Positions 12,743 to 24,023 of a stretch of 64,000 bases of DNA are shown here, piece by piece. Below the pieces are notes generated by a model that did not search any database, was not told the DNA's origin, and saw only the letters and a list, made by a program, of their open reading frames with translations. The position numbers and the translations under genes were made by a program. The stretch's first letter is position 1. The number at the start of each line of letters is the position of its first letter. Origin of the DNA: Marchantia polymorpha subsp. ruderalis (taxonomy: Eukaryota; Streptophyta; Marchantiopsida; Marchantiales; Marchantiaceae). The DNA lies in NCBI GenBank assembly GCA_037833965.1, contig AP031354.1, forward strand, positions 14,238,001 through 14,302,000, written 5' to 3'.

Positions 12743-12856
12743 TATTGATATTGTATTGAGCAACAATACGATATATTGCTATTGGAGTCATGACCAATAC
12801 AACATATTGAATACAATACAATATAATATATTGTTTGATAGATATATTATTCCCAA
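12743..12856. repeat. AT-rich palindromic repeat cluster, right side of hAT-like region
   Basis: Variants of caatacaatatattg (caatacgatatattg, caatacaacatattg and a longer form) are packed into about 110 bases. They mirror the cluster at 9180-9295. Reading inwards from 12,853 on the minus strand, GAATAATATATCT resembles GAATAATATTATCT near 9166 on the plus strand, consistent with degraded terminal inverted repeats. No 8-bp target duplication could be matched. Confidence 0.45.
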
Positions 12857-13439
12857 TCTCTGCGTCAGAGTACTTGAAAGTATCAGCGCAATCGTTGAAC
12901 GGCGACGTTTTCTGCTGCTTGAGCTTATAAGCAATGAAAAGTAATTTGAAAAGATGGGTAGGAACAAGAAGTTCATGTGAAAGTGTGAAGGATTCATCAT
13001 CACGCACATGGAAGATTCAACAAGATCGTCGATTCTAGGCTCAAGGGTCACTACACTCGAAATGAGCAAGAAGAATGTTAGGATGTGAAGCCCTAACGAC
13101 GTATTGATAAACCTCTACGTGCAGTCTTGGCGGAAAAGAAGAAGATCGTCAGGATTTAAAAATCCTAACGATGAAAACCAACGAGCAAAATAAAAGCAAA
13201 AGGTTGACGGTGGAAAAATGACAACGACAAGAAATGATTATGGAAATGTTAAATAGATCAAGCCCGTGGAACGCAAAGGGTTAAAAGGCTAAAAAACACA
13301 GTACAAGCAATCCAACTTCAAACTAGGAGATAATCAAAGGAATCCCCTAGCTTGTGCCATGAGCACTAGAACAAAAACTAATAACATCCCTCATAAAACA
13401 ACTTAAATTATAAGACTCAAGCTATAGTAAAAAATAAAA

Positions 13440-13620
13440 GCTCTCAAGAACAACTTTATGAGACACTCTAATCCTTATATATCTAGTACGAGTAACAAAC
13501 ACATGCTATTCATCTTCAACTTTTTTTCCATCACATAGCCTACAAATACGTTCACTCCTATCAATGTTCAACCAACGCCCTTCATCTATTCCAAGACTAT
13601 GAGATCCTGTTTTATTCCTA
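13440..13620 (-). pseudogene. Non-LTR (LINE-type) reverse transcriptase C-terminal zinc-binding fragment
   Basis: The minus-strand reading contains GSHSLGIDEGRWLNIDRSER followed by ICRLCDG, VEDE, a stop, then HVFV and an R-rich segment. This is the pattern of the zinc-binding domain at the end of plant LINE-like reverse transcriptases (R..S H x L x I, G R W x x I x R x E R x C x x C, V E D E x H). A TAG replaces the residue before the His. The upstream RT domain is not recognisable, so this is a relic. Confidence 0.65.
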
Positions 13621-13742
13621 GCAATAATATGATGTAAAGATGTAGAAATCTAAGCAAGTATGTATCCTTGCTCACAATGAACAAGCATAAAATTCACATG
13701 AAGTTGATAAAACTAAATTGTAGTGCCTCATTTGCTTCAAAT

Positions 13743-14250
13743 AATGATGATAAATTACTCCTTAATACGCTCGCAAAAGGCCATAGGTAGCAAATTTCAA
13801 TTTCAAGTCATCACCTCGTGATCTTTGAGGTGATGACTTGATCACCTCAAAGATCAAGTCATCACATCTGCAAATCCTTCCTTGGAACGTGTGGCACGCA
13901 AAGCTTGAAGAGGAAGCTGAGAAGCATCAAGATATTTCACTCTTTTGATCTAAGTGATAGTGAAGAAGCTAATACGTGCATCAAGGCCCGACTTCACGGA
14001 AGGGTTGTATTTATTAGATAAAAATCCGATGCGGCGCTTGCTCTGCAATGATGATAAATTAATCATTAATACGCTCACAAAGTACCATAGATTGCAAATT
14101 CCAATCGAGATCTGTCACATTTCACCTCAAAGACCAAGTCATCACATCTACAAACCATTCTTTGGAACGTGTGACACGCAAAGCTTGAAGAGGAAGCCGA
14201 GAAGCATCAAGAAATTTCACTCTTTTGATGTAAGTGATAGTCAAGAAGAG
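13743..14250. repeat. Diverged tandem duplication, two units
   Basis: Unit 1 (13,743-13,970) and unit 2 (14,047-14,250) share long stretches such as cgcaaagcttgaagagga and ttcactcttttgat. Unit 1 carries an extra fold-back insertion (13,804-13,855) that unit 2 lacks. Function unknown; neither unit codes for a recognisable protein. Confidence 0.8.
13804..13855. repeat. Two overlapping palindromes (segment / inverted copy / segment)
   Basis: Palindrome A has arms 13,804-13,817 (caagtcatcacctc) and 13,827-13,840. Palindrome B has arms 13,820-13,834 (gatctttgaggtgat) and 13,841-13,855. Because they overlap, the same segment appears direct, inverted and direct again. The unit-2 copy at 14,108-14,150 has only the single form, which supports local template switching after the duplication. 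Confidence 0.85.
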
Positions 14251-14259
14251 AGCTTCAGC

Positions 14260-15035
14260 CTTAAGAGGTAGACAACATGTTTCTGCAAGAAGAATAGCAT
14301 ATGAAGTTTGGATTCTCACACCCAATTCTTCTTGTTAGAATATCTTTTGCACCCTCTCCAAACATTGTCAACATTTCTTCTTACAACTAGGACTCTACAC
14401 TTTATCGGTGTCAAGAAGCATTAAGGCGAGAAATAGAGTTGTCACTGTCAAGAATCTAATTGCAAAACTAACGTCAAAAAACAAGCAAAATTTTAATAAC
14501 CATTAGGATCAGCTGCGGAAAGATTGTAGTAGCCGTCACTTCTTGTAAAACGCTAAAACCTTGACTCTTTCTATTTAAAAGATTTGATGCCGTATGAGAA
14601 TTAATTGCAAGAACTTTTTAGGTCTTACATAAGTATCGTAGAAATTTTCTTTCTAAGAACTTGTCTAATCAATCTCATAAGCAACTTTAAAATCTTGCTT
14701 TGTGCTCCAACATCACAAGGCAAAACTTCAATGATTTGGTAGAAAATGAGATGACTCCCACTTATTTTGGTCGAGCATGTTATGAGATAGTTAGGTTTGA
14801 TGTACGTGAAGAGAATCTATTTTGAAAAAGATGATATCCATTAAGTTTGATGGAGCATGTTATGAGATAGTCATGTTTGATTTACGTGAAGATTATCTTC
14901 TTTAGCAAAGACAAATGAAGGGTAAACTTAAAGTTATGGATATGAGTAATATGAACATGTATATGTCATATTTTAAAAGTAATTGTAATGAATTCTAAAG
15001 TACCTAACAATTATGATCAATTTTTTGACAACTTA
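14260..15035. other. AT-rich repetitive spacer
   Basis: No ORF of note. A phrase around tttggtcgagcatgttatga at 14,765 recurs as a variant near 14,838, so a ~75-base unit is duplicated. This probably belongs to the copia remnant that follows. Confidence 0.4.
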
Positions 15036-15039
15036 TTAG

Positions 15040-15520
15040 ACAATGTGAAATCCTCGTTATGCTATGTTGTTGACTATGAACACTATCGTACAAGAAAAAA
15101 ATCTACAACTTTGGATGTGTTTACACTTGATGATGGATACAATAGTTGAAGATCTACTTTGCAGGATTGTGTAGCTCTATACACAATAGAAGTTGAAAAT
15201 GTAACGGCAATAGAATTAGCAAAGAAAAATATTTGATTGAGTAAGTTTATCATAAAGATGGAACTCAAACATGAGATTGTCAATTTTCATTGTAATAATC
15301 AAATTGTGTTAAATTTGATACAAATCAAATGATGAACAGCAGAATGAAACATATTTTACATCATGTATCACTTTATCAGAGATGTTATGTGTAATAAAAG
15401 TATCAAGCTAGTCAAGATTGAGCAAAATTTGAATTGAGGTAATGTGTTGACCAAAATGATTTTTCCTGATAATTTATGCAAACATTACACTACTATGCAA
15501 CTTTTGCATGAGAAGTATTA
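15040..15520 (+). pseudogene. Ty1/copia RNase H and C-terminal remnant (copy A)
   Basis: With stops and frameshifts, the plus strand reads through the copia RNase H end: a Val-Asp-Tyr stretch, DVFTLDDG, RSTLQDCVAL, YTIEVENV and an MELKHEIVN segment. It parallels the better-preserved copy at 24,960-25,400 block by block and is related to it. It has no recognisable LTR of its own. Confidence 0.7.
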
Positions 15521-16591
15521 GCAACTTTTATTACATCATTATATTTTTATTCTATCTTTATATTTTTATTCTATCTTGTTTTGATTGCGACTTAGTTCTG
15601 GTTAGTTTTACTATAAATATAGCCTACGTGATGCTTCTCTCTAGAATTTTTTGCAAAATAAATTATAGAGATCATTGACTCTATTATTGACGTGACATAA
15701 ATTAAAAGGTAAATTTTCAATGATAATTCAAGTCTCAAGTTAAACTCAAATTACCCTAATTCAAATTAGAGTTAAAATTAGATCAATCCTAGTTAGGGTT
15801 AAAGCTAGTATTTTTTACTAACATGTATTTATAGGGGTGTGAGACACAACTCACCTTGTACACTTTGTAGTTTTTAAAAAAAATTAAAAACTTTTTGTTT
15901 TCTAGACATAGCCTAAAAAGTCAAACCATATATTTTTCATGTCGATATCATTTATCTTTTCTTTGTGTCCATGGATTTGTGTCTCTGTTGTTACATACAT
16001 TATGTTTATATTATCACATGAAATGCATTATATGAATGATCAATAATGACAATAATTCAACAATAAAAAATCCTTCTTTAGAACTAATTTTGAATTGAAT
16101 ATAAATATTATGGTTTTGTAAAAACCAAATATAATTTTAATAATTGCGAATTTTTGCATACTTAATAAAAAATAAATTATTTTATTTACATCAAGTTCCA
16201 CGTTTATATTCTTTGTCTATATATGAGCTGTACAATGATCATAAATTTAAACATCAATTAAATGTTATATACTACTTTTTAAAATAGTTGAGTTTATGTT
16301 GTTTCTTAATGTTATTTATTTTGCTTCATATACTTTAATAAAATAAAAGAGTCTATTTTTAGATGAATTTTCTTGTGACATAGATGAAACTTTCATTAAT
16401 CAGATTTCTTCCAGATATTGGTGATTTATTGCAATATTAAAATTTGTTGTACAAAAAAATTAAATAAATGGAAGTTTTGAATTTTTTTATGGTTTTATAC
16501 ACTCAATGTTCCGATTTATGATCATAAAGCTTAAATGTTGATTTGAATTTTTTAACATGTGACAGACCCTAAACATCTTAATACTTAAAAT
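15521..16591. other. AT-rich spacer left of the copia LTR
   Basis: Mostly A/T with short repeats (for example tatatttttattctatctt occurring twice near 15,540-15,575). No gene or structural RNA is recognised. Confidence 0.4.
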
Positions 16592-16833
16592 TGTTAAGAT
16601 TAACTACATTTAAGTAGTAACCTCATGTGTTGCTATTTATAGCTGAGTTTGGTCGCTTACTTTGGGTATATATATATCCTAATGCTTCCGTGAATACTAT
16701 CATGTTTTCACTTGAAGTAGCAAACTCTCTCGAGTGTATTACTCCGAGGACATAGCCCTTGAGGATGAATCACGTTATATGTGTGTCTCTTGATTTGTTG
16801 GCATGCTCATTGTGATCTCAAGTTTTCCCGTTA
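16592..16833 (+). repeat. Copia 5' LTR
   Basis: It aligns along its whole length with 25,993-26,233. Shared phrases include gctgagtttggt/actgagtttggt, actatcatgttttc, gaagtagcaaactct and gtgatctcaagtttt/gtgatttcaagtttt. A copia-like primer-binding site follows. Confidence 0.75.
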
Positions 16834-17088
16834 GGATTGGTATTAAAGCAAGGTTTTGGTTCAGACTCTGTGTCTTACTGTTGTTCAAGGTTTTTTGAGT
16901 TTGGAGACTGAATGTTTTCAAGTTTCGATTCGAAGTTGTGAGAGTTTATGTTTTTTCAATTGTTGTGAAAGTTTTTGTACTTTTGCTTTTTCTGTTTTCA
17001 GGTTTTGATTGGGTGTTTGGCATTTTTGTCACTTACAGATTGTGATAGTTGTAATGTATTTCCGTATTTACTAAAAATAAACGTTGAG

Positions 17089-17472
17089 CTAGGATTCAAG
17101 TTTGAACAATCTCTTCCATGCGAAGAAGAATGTGAACAACGTGGGATTACGCAAAAATTGCATATCACACCACGTATCAAACTCTTGGATGAAATCATCC
17201 AGCTCAATGGTGCCCACTGCACCATAGTACCGTCGGAGGCCCTTCATGGCCATGTATATTCCATCCATGTCCCAAACCAACTGAGTGGTGACGTGGAACG
17301 GTATCAACTCGGAAGATTCAAGATGTGCAACACCTTGATCCTCCGCACTAATGGTTGTACTAGGTAAAGGTGGTCGATACCTCAACCCACTGCGTGTAAC
17401 TCCACTCCGATCCTCAACAAGACCACCAAACTCCTTCGTGATGACCAAATCTCCAATCGTCACCACTGCCAA
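17089..17472 (-). pseudogene. Gypsy gag-like fragment, opposite strand
   Basis: The 127-aa minus-strand ORF ends in a stretch (EFDTWCDMQFLRNPTLFTFF) of the kind seen in plant gypsy gag proteins. It is short, lacks the zinc knuckle, and is opposite in direction to the gypsy element at 19-24 kb. It is therefore a separate or inverted insertion. Confidence 0.45.
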
Positions 17473-17479
17473 ATCCCCA

Positions 17480-18150
17480 CCAAGTAGCCAAATTCACACT
17501 TGACGTTGTGCCCGCACTACGCTACTCTAGTCCTACTAGCTATGGGGTATGGGCAACCTAACTTGTCATCACCGCAAGAAGACTCTCACGGTATAATGGT
17601 CATCACTCTAGTCTCACCGTGAAAAAAACAAAGATAGATCCGGTAGTGATCAAGTCCAGCCATCTATCGATAGCACACAAGAGTAAAACTACTCCGGAAG
17701 TCAGCGTCATCCATACACGGGTGAGCACCAGGAAGCAAGACTAAAGAGAATCAAAACACAAGCAAACAGCTAGCAACGACTCTCCAGTCTAAAAGAAACA
17801 CATCACAAAACAAGACAACACACACAAGACATCACATCGCATCAAGATCTCGATTTGATCTCATCGCACGCTATCATCTTCTGCCTCCAGCGCCTACGAT
17901 GCACTCTTCCACCAAATTGCAAACAAAGATGTTTGTAAACTTCTTCTTTTTTGTTTTTTTTCTTCACACTGGGAGTCATACTCCACTTCAACAAACACAC
18001 TACACACTGAAAGCTCAATATATTTTTGATCACGTCATATATATAGATTTACAATGTTTTCAAAACCTCAAGCATATAGGCAGTGAGACCAGATGCACAC
18101 TTTTGATCCCTTGAGTACCTCTTTTCTAGACCCTAAATGTATTCGCTATC
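17480..18150. other. Spacer within the retrotransposon cluster
   Basis: Low-complexity CA-rich and T-rich sequence (for example acacacaagacatcaca near 17,820). No ORF is recognisable. It may be leader sequence of the minus-strand element. Confidence 0.35.
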
Positions 18151-18583
18151 AATCCTTGCTAAAACTATCAAGAAACTTCTCAAGTACAAGAATTTCTTCA
18201 AACAGACAGTCTTGAACAAACTGAACATCTCTCAGATGATCAGCGACATACTTGGAAAGATCTAGTAAGTCATCATCACATATTCTGTACTGTGTATTGG
18301 ATTCCTCTATAAGCTTTTCTACAGATAGTTCCTCGTCTCAATCTGATACACAATTTTTGTCTTCTGACACAACAGTGTTCACCTGATTCTCTTCTACTTG
18401 AGGTTGCACCGTCAACTCCTCCTCCGGATGCCTTCGTTCCTCGCTGCTAAATACCTCCACCATATGGATTTCTTGTACCTCAAGGTCTCCCACTTTCTCT
18501 CCAAGCGACATTTTTTTTGAATTGAAAACTTCACTAGGTACAAGGGTACTTGAAAATAAGCAGAATGCAAAGATTTCCACCAC
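18150..18583 (-). pseudogene. Unrecognised acidic ORF, interrupted
   Basis: 81 codons are open at 18,583-18,338. Reading continues in the same frame past a TGA to about 18,150 with strikingly acidic content (many Glu, Asp and Ser-Glu runs, Leu-rich at the end). Upstream, 18,720-18,620 encodes LEKLKGALLVQSFAIHH in a compatible direction, perhaps another exon or ORF segment. I do not recognise the family. Its position suggests an accessory ORF of a retroelement or a captured fragment. Confidence 0.3.
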
Positions 18584-19070
18584 TAAAAATCTAAGAATAT
18601 ATATGTTTGGAACTTACTCTTCTGCTTGCTTTTACACCAACCAATGTGGTGTATTGCAAAGCTCTGTACCAAAAGGGCTCCCTTGAGCTTCTCTAACTTA
18701 AATGCACCATTTAATTCCACCTATGATGACATCAGTTTGCTAACAAGCTAGTTAGAGTACACTCTCAGTAGAATAGAAGAGTAGTTTTTAAATCTAATCA
18801 CAACCTTGGGATCAGAAGTAGCACCTCAACTCACTACAACTTACTTCTGGTAGGAGTGTCTAAAAAAAGTAACAAGTTCAGCAAAGTAACCTTCTATAAA
18901 CTAATTCACTAAAAATATTCATGATTCACCATGAACATATGGCAGATCAAAGGTTCTATTAGTCCTATTCATTTAATATGAACACTCATAAGTATAAATG
19001 CTATGAAAAACATCATTTATTCAAAAGGTTGAGGAAGAACTACCAAGGGGTGAAGACAGAGAAGTCTTCA

Positions 19071-19875
19071 GGAGTTTGAACGGAAGACTAGTGAGAGTCT
19101 TTGCGAGGCATACACTCGTATGCGCCGTTTGATCTCGGATACCCATGGTGTGACAAAGGCACAAGATGTCCAATATTGATACTGGATTTTGCACAGAGAT
19201 TTGCGGAGGAGGTAATGTGATGCTACCCTCATGAGCAATGCGTCACCCACGTTAGTCCATGTGTTTGCTTTGTTTGAAAAGATTGAGCTTAACATAGTGG
19301 AGGAGAGGGTGGTGACGTCTTCGTTTAGTAAGTACACACCCATTACTTCTCGTGTCCAACACAACAATGCACATTCTTGTTTCACAGGTGGTGGAAGTCG
19401 TGGAGTTCAGGCGCGACCTCAGTTAGGTCATAGAGAGACAGGTGCGCGTGCACCATTGCCTTCATTTTCTGGTCAGCAACAAGGACGAGCATGTTGGACA
19501 TGTGGAGGTAGTCACATGAGGAAGGATTGTCCCCAAGAGGCAAGAGGGCGAGTTTCAAAGGTTAGACCTCAGCCGACACAAGTTGTCTGTGACCATTGTG
19601 GTCGAGCGAGTCATCCACTAGAGCGATATTTTGACCTTCATCCAAAGTTGAGATCTGAGGATAGGGGTCGTGGCAAAGGTGCTCCACGAGGCCGAGGAAG
19701 TCAAGGTGATAGAGATGGTGATGCAGCTGCCACCGGACGGCCCGTAGTGGGTGCTACTCTTACCACAGAGGCCGCTATGGTTGCTCGGATTGAGCAGTTG
19801 GAGCAGAGGCTTGCTGCCATTGCTAGTTTTGGAGCTAGAGCTTTCACTTCACACGAAGGAGAGGACTTCTCTTAA
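19071..19875 (+). pseudogene. Gypsy gag with zinc knuckles
   Basis: The open part, 19,231-19,875 (214 aa), contains CWTCGGSHMRKDC, a CCHC-like knuckle, and a second Cys/His cluster beginning VVCDHCGRASH. It is followed by Arg/Gly-rich sequence and a coiled-coil-like MVARIEQLEQRLA. The matching gag sequence extends upstream to about 19,071 with stops. Gag packages element RNA in virus-like particles; this copy is broken. Confidence 0.75.
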
Positions 19876-20439
19876 TTGGCAAGTTCAGTCCAGGTTGAGG
19901 CATCAATTGCAGTGACGAGAGGTGTTGCTCGTGCTTTAGAGCCACGTGGTGCGACTGTGGAGTTGGACCCTCAGAGGGGTGAGGGTGAAAGACAAGCTAG
20001 GCTTCCTAGTCACTCTTGTTGTCAGAGGTGGGCATGACTTCATCCATGATTCCTACACCACCTAGTGTTTCGGTAGTGCAGACTGAGGCATCTATATCAC
20101 ATGTTGTGGGCGCGGAGACATCATCTAGTGCAGCACTGCAGATGGCTACTTCGGTGATGAGATCTCCACTGCTTTCAGCCACTGGACTCCGGGGTTGATG
20201 TAGCTTGAGTATTTAGTGTAGCAGCCACGCTGTGTGAACGTGGAATTGTCACTGTGACAAGTGTTGAGGTATGCGATGATACTGTTGGGGAGCAACCCTC
20301 AACACCGGGATGAGGCGACTTGGCAGGCGGCAGCGGCAAGGATGGAGTTATTACCAACCCGGCCAGCCATTGATCGCTAGAGTATTGTCCCTGGTGTGTG
20401 TATGGTGGACAACCAGAGTGGTTTGTTTCGCTTAGTGAG

Positions 20440-21420
20440 TTATATTAGACAGGTGTTTGTTCCACTAGAGTTTTGATTGACTCTGGTGTACAGCTCTTGA
20501 TGTTGGGCAAGGCAACTTGCATTAGTTTGGAAGTTCGGAGATCCAATTGGAGCCTTGTTCATTCAAGATCCAGACATCACTTGGAGGTGCCAATGATAGG
20601 TCATACTTCATGACCAAGGATAGCGTATAAGTGCAGTTGAAGCATGATGACGCACATGAGCGATTGAAAGCTCATGGGCTACGATTACATCCGCGAAAGT
20701 GTAAGTTCTTCCAGGAAAACGTTGAGTACTTGGGTCATGTGATCTACCCATATGGTTTGAAAGTTTAGCAAGCGAAGGTGAAGGTCATTGCACACATTCC
20801 TCGTCCAACGGATGTGAGTAGAGTTCGTGCATTCATGGGTTTGGCGAACTACTACCGGAGATATTTGAAGTGGTTTAGCGCTTTAGCCAAATCTTTGAAG
20901 TCAGATCAGGAGTGTCAATGGGGAGATGAACAGGAGAGAGCCTTTGTTGAGCTCAAGGCTAGGTTGGTGGCCGCTCCCATCTTGAGGAGATCCATTAGAG
21001 GTCGCTCAAATCAGTTGCACATTAATTGGAGTATGTTAGGACTTGGAGCGGTGTTGACGCAGCGTGATGATGAGGGCAAGGAATTTATGATTGCGTATGC
21101 TAGTCGTTCAAACAATGCAGCGGAGTCGTGATATAGTTTGTACGAGGGAGAGTGTTTGGCAGCAGTGTGGGCTGTGGCACACTTCAGGTGTTACTTGTTT
21201 GGTACGCAATTTACCCTTATCACGAATCACCAACCGCTCAAGTGGTTGATGGAGTCTGACAAGCTCACATGGAAGCTTGCACGGTGGGCTCTCATCTTAC
21301 AGGAGTACGACTTTTAGGTGATGCATAGACCTGGAGTTGCGAACTTGGATGTCGACGATCTCAGTCGGAACCCGTGCACTAGCCAGGAGAATGACACTAG
21401 AGTTAGATGGCATGGTGAGG
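20440..21420 (+). pseudogene. Gypsy protease, RT edge and RNase H remnant
   Basis: The protease active site appears as VLIDSG near 20,470. About 170 bases on, the reading jumps to the RT connection region (HPRKCKFFQENVEYLGHVI), so the RT palm with its catalytic YxDD box is deleted. The 20,778-21,131 ORF carries PRPTDVSRVRAFMGLANYYR and RNase H sequence. After a stop, the RNase H continues with YEGECLAAVWAVAHFR and HQPLKWLM. Confidence 0.8.
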
Positions 21421-21800
21421 CTTATGAAGAGATGGTGTCCGGTTGGCATGCATCTGCATTCATGTGTTAGTTGCGTGGAGACTCTAGTAGGGAGGACCAC
21501 TTGACATCTTGTTCTACTCAAAGAGTGGATGGTGAATTTTCAGATCTTGAGATTGAAGATGGTGCTACGGATCAGCGTGATATTCACGACGATGCCTTAG
21601 TGTTGGAGTTCATACGGATCAGTTAGCTGCCAAGGCACAGTGGGTGCCAAGGAGCGAGATCGTGTTCTCCAACGGGCGAAGAGATATCGATTGGAGGGAT
21701 CACATGTTCTTCGAGTGTGGGAGTACGGAAGGGTACGAGTAGTACTGCAACCTCCGGGCTGACTATCACTCAGGTTTACCTCTGATGGCTTTGTGGTAGC

Positions 21801-22573
21801 GCATCATGGTTCTAGAAGACTAGAATTCATACTCTCACTCATGTCCCAAACACCTTCTCTCGCACACTCTCATGTGTCACTCCAACTCACACACAAACTC
21901 TCCTCACATCACCCTCTTCACATAAACGCAAACACACGTCGATACTCCAAGATACTCAAAAACTTCACTCCTTCATTACTGAAACAAGTCCTCACACATG
22001 ACTCTCCAAACTTGCTTGAGAGGTGCTACTCTACCTCTCTATTTATACTACTTGAGAAGTTACCATAGTAACATGTGGTAATTTCTCCTAAGTTACTTTT
22101 ACCTAGGTAAGTTTGACTAACCTTCTCTACGTGGCAACATGCCATTGGCCTACCTAAACCTTCTAGAAGCTTCCGGAATCCAAGGTTGAGGTGGCGACAT
22201 GCCATTGGAAGCTTTTAAACTTCTACAAGCTTCCTAGCCACTAAGTCAACATTAGACTTAGTCTAGCCAATCATCTTTCATACATTTAGTCAAACCAATC
22301 AAATCCAAGCTTCTAGTCAATTATCTAATCACTTGGAATCTAGAACTTTTGTATAAGACAAAATAGAAGTGCTCACTCCATTCTTCTAGAATTCCGCTAA
22401 TTATTTCGCCAACTATAGACATTGTAGCTAAACTTAGTCATGACTAGATAAACTTAGTTATAACTAACTAGTTTAGTCATAACTAGCTAGTCTTAGCTAT
22501 GCCTTGGCTAATCATCCTTAATCACTTGACCACTTCTAAGACTTAGTACATATGTGCAACACCCGGTCTTACA
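21801..22573 (-). mobile_element. Solo LTR inserted in gypsy element, opposite orientation
   Basis: The gypsy reading frame breaks at 21,800 and resumes at 22,574. The junction word gta(g/c)cgcatc occurs on both sides (21,796-21,805 and 22,574-22,583), consistent with a short target duplication. Read on the minus strand, the insert starts TGTAAGACCGGG and contains a TATA box (tataaata at 22,047-22,040), as an LTR should. No internal coding part is present, so it is a solo LTR of about 770 bp. Confidence 0.65.
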
Positions 22574-22583
22574 GTACCGCATC

Positions 22584-23855
22584 CGGCTCAGAGAGCGCGC
22601 ATAGTGCGACATGCTCATAAGGAGTTGGGACATTTTGGAGTGAAACGTACATACAACTTACTCCTTGATCAATATTGGTGGCGTGGTATGCATACTCAGA
22701 TACAACAGTTGGTATCACGTTGCATGGTTTGTGATCGGGTGAGGGCATCGTTCAATGCCCCTACACCAAAGTTACATCCATTACTCATCATGGGGTTGGG
22801 TTACCGTTGGAGTTTGAACTTTGCTAGACCACTACCTTTGACAGTACGACATCATCGGTATGTGCTGGTCATGGTAGATCATTTTTCCAAGTGGATTGAG
22901 TTGGTGGCATTACCTGACAAGGCGAGTGAGGGAACAGTGTATGACTTCCTTGACAGGGTGCTTAGTCACTTTTTTGCACCTGAGGTGTTGATCGATCAAG
23001 GTATAGAACTTCAGGGTGAGTTTCAGGTCTTGTGTGACAAGGCACTGATTGATCATCGAACCATATCGCGAGATCATGCGGAGGCGGATGGTTTGGCTGA
23101 ACGTGTTGTACAGACGGTGAAGAAGGCTTTGCGCAAGTATGGCTTATAGAAGGGGCATCTTGGAAACTAGGATATTCAGTTATCATGGTTGGCCATGGGA
23201 TATTGGTTGAGTCGTCAAGCATCCTTGACTTCCAACTCACCATATTTTTTGTTGTACAGGCGAGATCCAGACCTACCGACATCAATTCGTCGTGAGACTA
23301 GCGAGGTGGTGAACCTTGATGACCTGAACATGTGGGTGAGAGTATGTTCTCAACATGCAGAGCTCTTTCAGAGAGTTATGCCTGTTGCGTTCGAGAATTT
23401 TGCGATTGCTCAACATAGAGATACGTTGTGATACACAACCAACCGGGGAGGAGGATATCAATCATCGATTTGTAGATTCCATGTGGGAGATTACGTCTAT
23501 CTACAGCCGACTGCACCGACAACATTCGATGTGACGGCGGGAAAACTATTATGCGAGTGCAAGAGGTGTTATCTTCTGGAGTTCTCATGTTGGAGCATCG
23601 TGACGATTTTGTTTGGAAGGATCATGTGCGCAATTGTCGCCATGTCACCTCCCAAACGTGGATGGTACCATGGACCCAAGCTTAGCAATAGTACGTGATG
23701 GCATGAGGTGCATGCTATGTGGGTCAGCTAGTCAGGCTGCTTGTATGTTGGTGTGTGATAGTTGTTCAAGGGGATGGCATATGTCGTGTCTGACTCCACC
23801 TATCGATGTTGTTCCGGCTAGACGATGGGTTTGCCCTTGATGTACTTCGGAGGGG
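22584..23855 (+). pseudogene. Gypsy integrase with C-terminal PHD finger
   Basis: The N-terminal HHCC zinc-binding domain is intact (HKELGHFG ... CMVCDRV). In the catalytic core the first acidic residue is lost: WSLNFARPL where the family has D. The second Asp (VLIDQG) and the Glu (GLAERVVQ) remain. A GPY/F-like C-terminal region and an SH3-like strand (HRFRVGDYVYLQPT type) follow, broken by stops. The end (23,706-23,846) is a complete C4HC3 PHD pattern: CMLC, CDSC, H-x2-C, and a final VCP-stop-C in which a TGA sits between the last two cysteines. PHD fingers read histone tails, so this module could guide insertion in intact relatives. Confidence 0.75.
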
Positions 23856-24023
23856 TAGATGACTTGATATTCACGTGTTATGAATTACAGATAGGCGACT
23901 AACGATGAGGCGACATAGCACCCGCCCTACTGGTTCGAACATCCACGAAGGTGTATAACATGTAGTTGTAGATAGGACTACCTGGGAGTCAGAGGGACCT
24001 AATCGCCAGCTAAGGGGGCAAGC

